Shown one piece after another: positions 58,503 to 64,000 of a stretch of DNA of 64,000 nt; the stretch's first letter is position 1, and each line of letters begins with the position of its first letter. The stretch is from positions 1,674,001 through 1,738,000 of the forward strand of contig NZ_CP031240.1 of NCBI RefSeq assembly GCF_003351405.1, written 5' to 3'. This DNA comes from Haemophilus haemolyticus (GTDB lineage: Bacteria; Pseudomonadota; Gammaproteobacteria; Enterobacterales; Pasteurellaceae). The notes below the pieces were generated by a model. It saw nothing but the letters and a program-made list of their open reading frames with translations, was not told the origin of the DNA and did not search any database. The position numbers and the translations under genes were made by a program.

Positions 58503-60593
58503 TTATACATTTCGCCCTTGGTTAATTTGCACAAAGAACGTTTTTAAAGCTTCATTGCTAAAAATAAACGCTAACGGTTGAGCAAGTTTCTTGCACCAGT
58601 TTGGGTATTCATTTGAGGTGCCCGGCAAATTAAAACTGATTTCTTGGCTAAGTAAATTTTCTAATTGCACACCAATCAATCGGCTGTTACTTTCCGCTAA
58701 ATAATGATGGATCATTCGGTTTAAATGATCGTGCATCGCCATAGAAAGCGCATCGCCTTCATAATGCGGCGGTAAATAATTATCACGATGTAAACTATTT
58801 AATAAGTCTTGTTTATCCATGACACGTTGATCGTATTTTTGCTTAAGCACTTCCCCATTCAAAATACCGAGTTGATTAAATAATTCTAAATCACGGCAAT
58901 GCCAAAAACTTTGTAATGAGGGAACATCATGCGTGCCAATAGTGGCATAAGCATTTCGAGGATAATCAGATATACGAGGAAATTCGCCATTTCGTTGGGC
59001 GAAATACAATACAAAATAAGAGAAAATTTGAAACTCGTTTAATTTCCACCGCACTTCATCAGGCACAGTGCCGAGATCTTCACCAATAATCAAACATTCA
59101 TTGCGCACACTTTCAATGGCAAGAATCGCCATTAATTCATCAAAAGGATAATGCACATAAGCACCATCAGCCGCGGTTTTTCCTTCTGGAATCCACCACA
59201 AACGGAATAAGCCCATAACATGATCGATGCGTAGCACACCGAAATATTGCATATTGGCACGTAGCATATCGATAAATGGTGCAAAGCCACGTGCTTTTAG
59301 CACTGTTGGATTATAAGGTGGCAAATTCCAATTTTGCCCGACAGGGCCTAACGGATCGGGTGGCGCGCCAATAGAGGCATTTACACAATATAAATCAGGC
59401 TCGATCCATACATCAGCACTACCACGAGAACTATTCACCGCTAAATCGCCATAAATACCCAACTTCATACCAGATTGTTTACAAAGATTTTGTAATGCGG
59501 AAAGCTGTTCTTCCGAAAGCCATTGCAACCAAGCAAAAAATTGGATTTGCTCATGGTGTGTTTTTAATAGGGCTTTTCTTTTTGCCGCACTTAAATGTTG
59601 CCATTCCTTACGCCATCCAAGCCAACCTATGGTATTTTCTTCTGCTTGATGATCGGCGTGTTCTTGTAAATCTAATACATTAAATAGCCCCTGTAACAAC
59701 AAAGGTTCACCTTTGTTTTTTAAATAATCGGCAAAGATTTTTCGACGTGTCGCAATTTCAGCGGATTGACTACGTTGAAAGAAATCAAATAGGGACTCAA
59801 GTGCGGTTAATTTTAAAGCCAAAATTGAAGAATAATCGACGCAATCACTTTCACGTAAAGCAGCAATTTTTGCTTGAATATCCTCACACTTAAACCAATT
59901 TTGCACTGAACGGTAACGCTTAAATTCTGGTAACTCTGGAATAGATAAATATAAAAAATTCAACCAACGACGAGAGGATGAACTATAAGGACTGGCCCAG
60001 TTTGGCACAGCAGGATACGGCAAATGTAATGGATTAATTCCCACATAATCTGCACCTTGTTTTGCACTTTGTTCAATCAAATAAGCTAAATCACCAAAAT
60101 CGCCAATGCCCCAGTTTTGTTCTGAGCGTAAACTGTAAAGTTGCACATTCACGCCCCACACTTTTTTATTTTTTAATACGGGTGGTTGAAACGCTGTTTT
60201 AGGAGAAATAAGTAAACGAACAGCGTACTGTTCAGTATCAGAAAAAATAGATAATTGGTAATAGCCAAAAGGAAGTGGAGGCAAGGAAAGAGCGGATAAA
60301 TTTGAAAGTGTTTTTTCTAACAGAATGGCATTAGATTCATCAATCAGCTGATAACGATATTCCACAGATGATGGCAAATCTAGACGATTGAGTCGATAAT
60401 CAATCGGTTCATTTTCAAATGCAGCCAGTACATCGTCAAACTGTCCTTTCGCTTTTGGCGGAGGCTGCAAAAGCTCAACAAAAGTTGAAACCGTCTTTTC
60501 ATCTGCAAAAATAAGATGTCCATCAATATCATAATGAGAAAGCGCGATACCGCATTTTTCTGCTTTTTGTTTGAGAGAATCCGAGATTTGCAT
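58503..60593 (-). CDS. malQ: 4-alpha-glucanotransferase (amylomaltase)
   Basis: A 696-residue GH77 enzyme transferring glucan chains. Catalytic residues are in RIDHVMGLFRLWWIPEG (nucleophile), IIGEDLGTVPDEV (acid Glu) and TIGTHDVPSLQSFW (Asp). Two GTG codons upstream (60602) could also open the frame; the ATG at 60593 is preferred, though no clear ribosome site is visible for either. It is the first gene of the glycogen operon. Confidence 0.93.
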   Translation of the reverse strand: MQISDSLKQKAEKCGIALSHYDIDGHLIFADEKTVSTFVELLQPPPKAKGQFDDVLAAFENEPIDYRLNRLDLPSSVEYRYQLIDESNAILLEKTLSNLSALSLPPLPFGYYQLSIFSDTEQYAVRLLISPKTAFQPPVLKNKKVWGVNVQLYSLRSEQNWGIGDFGDLAYLIEQSAKQGADYVGINPLHLPYPAVPNWASPYSSSSRRWLNFLYLSIPELPEFKRYRSVQNWFKCEDIQAKIAALRESDCVDYSSILALKLTALESLFDFFQRSQSAEIATRRKIFADYLKNKGEPLLLQGLFNVLDLQEHADHQAEENTIGWLGWRKEWQHLSAAKRKALLKTHHEQIQFFAWLQWLSEEQLSALQNLCKQSGMKLGIYGDLAVNSSRGSADVWIEPDLYCVNASIGAPPDPLGPVGQNWNLPPYNPTVLKARGFAPFIDMLRANMQYFGVLRIDHVMGLFRLWWIPEGKTAADGAYVHYPFDELMAILAIESVRNECLIIGEDLGTVPDEVRWKLNEFQIFSYFVLYFAQRNGEFPRISDYPRNAYATIGTHDVPSLQSFWHCRDLELFNQLGILNGEVLKQKYDQRVMDKQDLLNSLHRDNYLPPHYEGDALSMAMHDHLNRMIHHYLAESNSRLIGVQLENLLSQEISFNLPGTSNEYPNWCKKLAQPLAFIFSNEALKTFFVQINQGRNV

Positions 60594-60629
60594 AGACACC
60601 ACATGACAACTGTATAACTCTTGTTAGGG

Positions 60630-60657
60630 ATTATAACCAAGCTGAAAGTGATGACAA
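60630..60657 (-). promoter_or_regulatory. Promoter of the malQ-glgBXCAP operon
   Basis: On the minus strand TTGTCA (60652-60657), a 16-base spacer and TATAAT (60630-60635): a near-consensus sigma-70 promoter, with transcription starting about 60623, 30 bases before the malQ ATG. No CRP site lies next to it. Confidence 0.8.
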
Positions 60658-60663
60658 CCAGCT

Positions 60664-61128
60664 TTATTTAAAAGTGTGATCTTCGTCAATAATAAATTCA
60701 AACCAATCAATCACATCGCGTTCATGCACACCATTTTTGATTAAAACATCAGCATTTTTCAAGGAGTCAGCATGGCCAGAAATGAGTGGATGCCATTCAG
60801 GGAGTGTTTTTCCTTCATAAAGCAAACGATAGGCACAAGTGTCAGGCAACCAATGAAAATCAGGTAAATTCTTTTTAGTGAGTTTGGTGCAATCGGTTTC
60901 AATTTTAAAACGCTCTGAATAATTACCGCACTTTCCTGTTTCCACATCTAAAAGGTTGCAAGCAATTCGGGTGTAATAAAGTTTTTGGCGTTTACCTCGC
61001 CCTTGAATATATTTGCGATAACAGCATTTCCCGCAGCCATCACATAAGGCTTCCCATTCGGATTCTGTCATTTCAAGCAGGGATTTTGTTTGCCAAAAAT
61101 TAGGTTTAAGTTGCATACTGGATTGCAT
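60664..61128 (-). CDS. YcgN family cysteine-cluster protein (UPF0260)
   Basis: A 154-residue protein resembling E. coli YcgN, with LCDGCGKCCYRKY near residue 30, further Cys in IACNLLDVETGKCGNYSERF and CTKLTKKNLPDFHWLPDTCAYRLL, suggesting a metal or Fe-S cluster site. Either of two Met codons (61128, 61116) could start it. It lies between glnS and the glycogen operon and ends upstream of the malQ promoter. Biochemical function unknown. Confidence 0.88.
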   Translation of the reverse strand: MQSSMQLKPNFWQTKSLLEMTESEWEALCDGCGKCCYRKYIQGRGKRQKLYYTRIACNLLDVETGKCGNYSERFKIETDCTKLTKKNLPDFHWLPDTCAYRLLYEGKTLPEWHPLISGHADSLKNADVLIKNGVHERDVIDWFEFIIDEDHTFK

Positions 61129-61144
61129 GGTAGATATAAATAAA

Positions 61145-61181
61145 AAGTGCGGTCAAAATCGCATTTATTTTGACCGCACTT
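61145..61181 (-). terminator. Paired uptake-signal terminator after glnS
   Basis: AAGTGCGGTCAAAAT and ATTTTGACCGCACTT are perfect 15-bp inverted copies. Confidence 0.9.
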
Positions 61182-61193
61182 GGTTGATTAAAA

Positions 61194-62864
61194 TTAGAAG
61201 CCTTCTTTTAAGCTTACTGTTAAGTTAAATACCAAATGTTCAGGACGGCTATCTTTACTATCTGCACAGAAATAACCTTCACGTTCAAATTGATAACCTT
61301 TCTCTACTTCTGCAGCAACCAAGCTTTGTTCAACAAAACCATGTTTTACTACGAGAGAATGTGGATTTAACACGCTTTCAATATCATCTTCAGCACCTGG
61401 ATTTGGCACGGTAAATAAGCGATCATACAAACGGAATTCAGCTGGATGATTATGTGCAGCAGAAACCCAGTGAATGACACCTTTCACTTTACGACCATCC
61501 GCTGGATTTTTACCTAAAGTTTCAGGATCGTAAGTACAGAAGATCGTGGTGATTTCACCATTTGCATCTTTTTCTACACGTTCCGCTTTAATCACATAAG
61601 CATTACGTAAACGTACTTCTTTACCCAATACTAAGCGTTTATATTGTTTGTTTGCTTCTTCACGGAAATCTGCGCGATCAATATAAAGCTCTTTCGTAAA
61701 TGGTAATTGGCGTTCACCTAATTCAGGACGATTCGGGTGATTTGGCGCCGTTAAGGTTTCTTCGCCTGCAAAGTTTTCAATCACAACACGAACAGGATCA
61801 ATCACCGCCATTGCGCGTGGTGCGTTTTCATTTAAATCTTCACGAATACAGGCTTCAAGTGCAGAATACTCTACAACGTTATCTTGTTTAGTCACACCGA
61901 TACGACGACAGAATTCACGTAACGAAGCTGGGGTATAACCACGGCGACGTAAACCTGAAATCGTTGGCATACGAGGATCATTCCAACCGTCCACAATTCC
62001 GTCATTCACTAATTTTAATAATTTACGTTTAGAGGTTAAAGTACCTTCTAAATTTAAACGTGAAAATTCATATTGATGCGGTAATGGACGCTCAATACTG
62101 ATATTTTCCAACACCCAATCATATAAACGACGGTTATCTTGGAACTCTAATGTACATAAAGAGTGTGTAATACGCTCAATTGCATCAGAGATACAATGAG
62201 TAAAATCGTACATTGGGTAAATGCACCATTTGTTACCGGTTTGGTGATGGCTAGCGAATTTAATGCGATAAATTACTGGATCACGCATGACCATAAATGG
62301 CGATGCCATATCAATTTTTGCACGTAAACTTGCTTTACCCTCTGCAAACTCACCGTTCTTCATTTTTTCAAATAACGCTAAGTTTTCTTCAATAGAGCGG
62401 TCACGATATGGGCTGTTTTTACCAGGCTCGGTTAAGGTACCACGATATTCACGCATTTCTTCTGGAGAAAGCTCATCCACATAAGCCAAGCCTTTTTTAA
62501 TTAATTCAATCGCATAACCATAAAGCGCATCGAAGTAATCAGATGCATAACGCGGTTCACCTTCCCATTTGAAACCTAACCATTCCACGTCAGCTTTGAT
62601 GGAATCTACATATTCCACGTCTTCTTTTACAGGGTTGGTATCATCAAAACGTAGGTTACATAAACCTTGATATTCTTTGGCTAAGCCGAAGTTTAAGCAA
62701 ATCGATTTTGCATGGCCAATATGCAAATAACCGTTCGGCTCTGGTGGGAAACGGGTATGAACGCTTTTATGTTTACCCGAAGCTAAATCTTCATCAATAA
62801 TTTGGGTAATAAAATTGTGAGTGCGAGTATTTTCTGCACTTTCTAGAATTTCTGTATTGCTCAT
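61194..62864 (-). CDS. glnS: Glutaminyl-tRNA synthetase
   Basis: A 556-residue class I synthetase. It has the HIGH motif in [16 protein letters not shown], the KMSKS-equivalent in [14 protein letters not shown], and two C-terminal beta-barrel anticodon domains. A TATAGA -10 (minus strand, 62900-62905) is preceded by a CRP-like site, so the gene may be activated by CRP. Confidence 0.97.
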   Translation of the reverse strand: MSNTEILESAENTRTHNFITQIIDEDLASGKHKSVHTRFPPEPNGYLHIGHAKSICLNFGLAKEYQGLCNLRFDDTNPVKEDVEYVDSIKADVEWLGFKWEGEPRYASDYFDALYGYAIELIKKGLAYVDELSPEEMREYRGTLTEPGKNSPYRDRSIEENLALFEKMKNGEFAEGKASLRAKIDMASPFMVMRDPVIYRIKFASHHQTGNKWCIYPMYDFTHCISDAIERITHSLCTLEFQDNRRLYDWVLENISIERPLPHQYEFSRLNLEGTLTSKRKLLKLVNDGIVDGWNDPRMPTISGLRRRGYTPASLREFCRRIGVTKQDNVVEYSALEACIREDLNENAPRAMAVIDPVRVVIENFAGEETLTAPNHPNRPELGERQLPFTKELYIDRADFREEANKQYKRLVLGKEVRLRNAYVIKAERVEKDANGEITTIFCTYDPETLGKNPADGRKVKGVIHWVSAAHNHPAEFRLYDRLFTVPNPGAEDDIESVLNPHSLVVKHGFVEQSLVAAEVEKGYQFEREGYFCADSKDSRPEHLVFNLTVSLKEGF

Positions 62865-62920
62865 AACTTTCTCATAAATAGAAAAAATAATTTTGCCATT
62901 CTATACGAAAAGCAAGGCTT

Positions 62921-62936
62921 TGTGAATTTGATCACC
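62921..62936. promoter_or_regulatory. CRP-like site upstream of glnS
   Basis: TGTGAATTTGATCACC matches TGTGA-N6-TCACA at nine of ten positions and is centred about 36 bp before the predicted glnS start. It could instead serve the divergent efflux gene 232 bp away. Confidence 0.65.
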
Positions 62937-63029
62937 AAACTAACCGGACTTTCTATTTAATAACTTATGACTTTTTCAGCATTTTTGTTTAACAGTAAGA
63001 TTTTTCGTGCAAAAAATAGAATAAATCAT

Positions 63030-63060
63030 TACAATGCCGCCTTTCATGAACAATCGTTCA
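63030..63060 (+). promoter_or_regulatory. TetR/AcrR-type operator at the efflux gene promoter
   Basis: TGAACAATCGTTCA (63047-63060) is a perfect inverted repeat of TGAAC around four bases, the style of TetR/AcrR-family operators. A possible -10, TACAAT (63030-63035), would place it just downstream of the transcription start, so binding should repress. The repressor gene is not visible in the window. Confidence 0.55.
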
Positions 63061-63167
63061 GTGGTTTGTTTTATAATTGGGTTCGCAAGGGAATAATTTT
63101 GTAAAACACAAAAGTGCGGTTAAAATCATCCGCACTTTCCACTCATTTTCGTAAGAAGGAAAACTCA

Positions 63168-64000
63168 ATGTTTAAAATGAAAAATATCACGCTTGCTTTG
63201 TTGATGTCTGGTACATTAGTGGGATGTGCCAATATTGGCGATTCTTATCAAGCTAGCCTTGAAGATTACAAGCAATATGAAGAAATTACCAAGCAATATA
63301 ATGTAAAAGAAAATTGGTGGTCATTGTATAACGATGCGCAATTAAATCGCGTCGTAGAACAAGCGTTAATAAACAACAAAGATTTAGCTAAAGCAGCTGT
63401 GGCAGTAAACCGTGCGCTTTACAGTGCAAATTTAGTAGGCGCAAATTTAGTGCCTGCATTTAATGGTTCAACTTCATCTGCGGCACAACGCCGAGTTGAC
63501 ACAAGTGCAAACTCTGCCATTTCACACAAAGGTTCTTTAAATGTGAGCTATACATTAGATCTTTGGCAACGTTTAGCTAATGCCGCTGATGCAGCGGAAT
63601 GGTCGCACAAAGCAACCGCAGAAGACATGGAATCTGCTCGTTTATCATTAATCAATTCTGTAGTAACAACTTATTATCAAATTGCTTATTTAAATGATGC
63701 AATTAGCACAACCAACGAAACGATCAAATATTACACTAACATTGGTAATATTATGCAAACGCGTTTAGCACAAGGTATGGCTGATGCGGTCAGCGTAGAT
63801 CAAGCGCAACAAGCAGTATTAACGGCGCGTAATAATAAATTAAATTTTGAAACCCAACGCAAAACGGCAGAACAAACGTTACGCAATCTGCTGAACCTAA
63901 AACCAAACGATACGTTAAATATCACTTTCCCACATATTATGAATGTGAAAACAGCAGGGGTGAATTTGAATGTACCAGTCTCTGTGATTGCAAATCGTCC
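63168..64000 (+). CDS. Outer-membrane efflux lipoprotein (TolC/NodT family), truncated by the window end
   Basis: The frame is open from the ATG at 63168 to the end of the window, about 277 residues visible. A signal peptide ends in the lipobox LVGC, with the acyl Cys near residue 20. The mature part starts with the typical NodT pattern (WWSLYNDAQLNRVVEQALINN at about 48-68, containing the family tryptophans) followed by helical repeats such as YTLDLWQRLANAADAAEW. It forms the outer-membrane exit duct of an RND or MFP pump. AAGGAAA lies 6 bases before the start. A paired uptake signal lies in the leader (63111-63138). Confidence 0.9.
   Translation, partial: MFKMKNITLALLMSGTLVGCANIGDSYQASLEDYKQYEEITKQYNVKENWWSLYNDAQLNRVVEQALINNKDLAKAAVAVNRALYSANLVGANLVPAFNGSTSSAAQRRVDTSANSAISHKGSLNVSYTLDLWQRLANAADAAEWSHKATAEDMESARLSLINSVVTTYYQIAYLNDAISTTNETIKYYTNIGNIMQTRLAQGMADAVSVDQAQQAVLTARNNKLNFETQRKTAEQTLRNLLNLKPNDTLNITFPHIMNVKTAGVNLNVPVSVIANR

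Overview
The window is a chromosomal segment of Haemophilus influenzae or a very close relative. It is A+T-rich and carries the Haemophilus DNA-uptake signal (AAGTGCGGT or its complement) about forty times, both inside genes and as paired inverted copies that serve as terminators. The proteins are Pasteurellaceae-like throughout, and an intact IS1016 is present. Most of the window is conserved core genome; the interesting material is regulatory DNA, gene decay and deletion scars. I found no CRISPR array, no restriction or toxin-antitoxin locus, and no convincing new multi-gene defence system.

Layout. 1-4.4 kb: the 3' end of an unidentified gene, a CRP-controlled symporter/sulfatase pair, and a YeaD-type epimerase. 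4.5-6 kb: infC (AUU start), rpmI and rplT with a structured leader. 6-11.6 kb: recB-recD. 11.6-18.3 kb: ybaK, a Usg-type ASADH homologue, a DsrE-family gene, a TrpR-controlled ydfG-trpB-trpA operon, a purM pseudogene with three disabling lesions, and purN. 18.3-21.4 kb: a Fur/CRP-linked periplasmic DUF4198 protein, uspE, fnr and a divergent 30-residue membrane peptide. 21.5-23.7 kb: tRNA-Leu(CAA), an integrase stump marking a lost prophage, two ferritins behind a 17-bp perfect dyad, and about 690 bp of apparently decayed DNA. 23.7-33 kb: sbcB, an EamA transporter and mukFEB with a dyad repeat inside the operon. 33-36.8 kb: a YbhB-like protein, an AraC regulator, the tRNA-thiolation pair ttcA-tusE, and mop. 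36.9-46.4 kb: thrS with a tRNA-Thr anticodon-arm mimic in its leader, azoR, topA, a LysR regulator and pntAB. 46.7-48.6 kb: a secreted coiled-coil protein, a SlyB/Pcp-like lipoprotein, and IS1016 with an 8-bp target duplication. 48.7-60.7 kb: the complete glycogen operon malQ-glgB-glgX-glgC-glgA-glgP behind one strong promoter. 60.7-64 kb: a YcgN-type protein, glnS, and the start of a lipoprotein outer-membrane efflux channel.

How the parts fit. CRP-type sites sit before the sulfatase operon, the DUF4198 gene, pntAB and glnS. Fur-like sites mark the DUF4198 gene and the ferritins, and an FNR-like site lies between fnr and the small membrane gene. Compared with my memory of the Rd KW20 gene order, the stretch between fnr and sbcB has lost a prophage and the pstSCAB-phoBR block, keeping only the ferritins. 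Together with broken purM, this suggests a lineage undergoing local gene loss. Comparisons with Rd are from memory and need an alignment.
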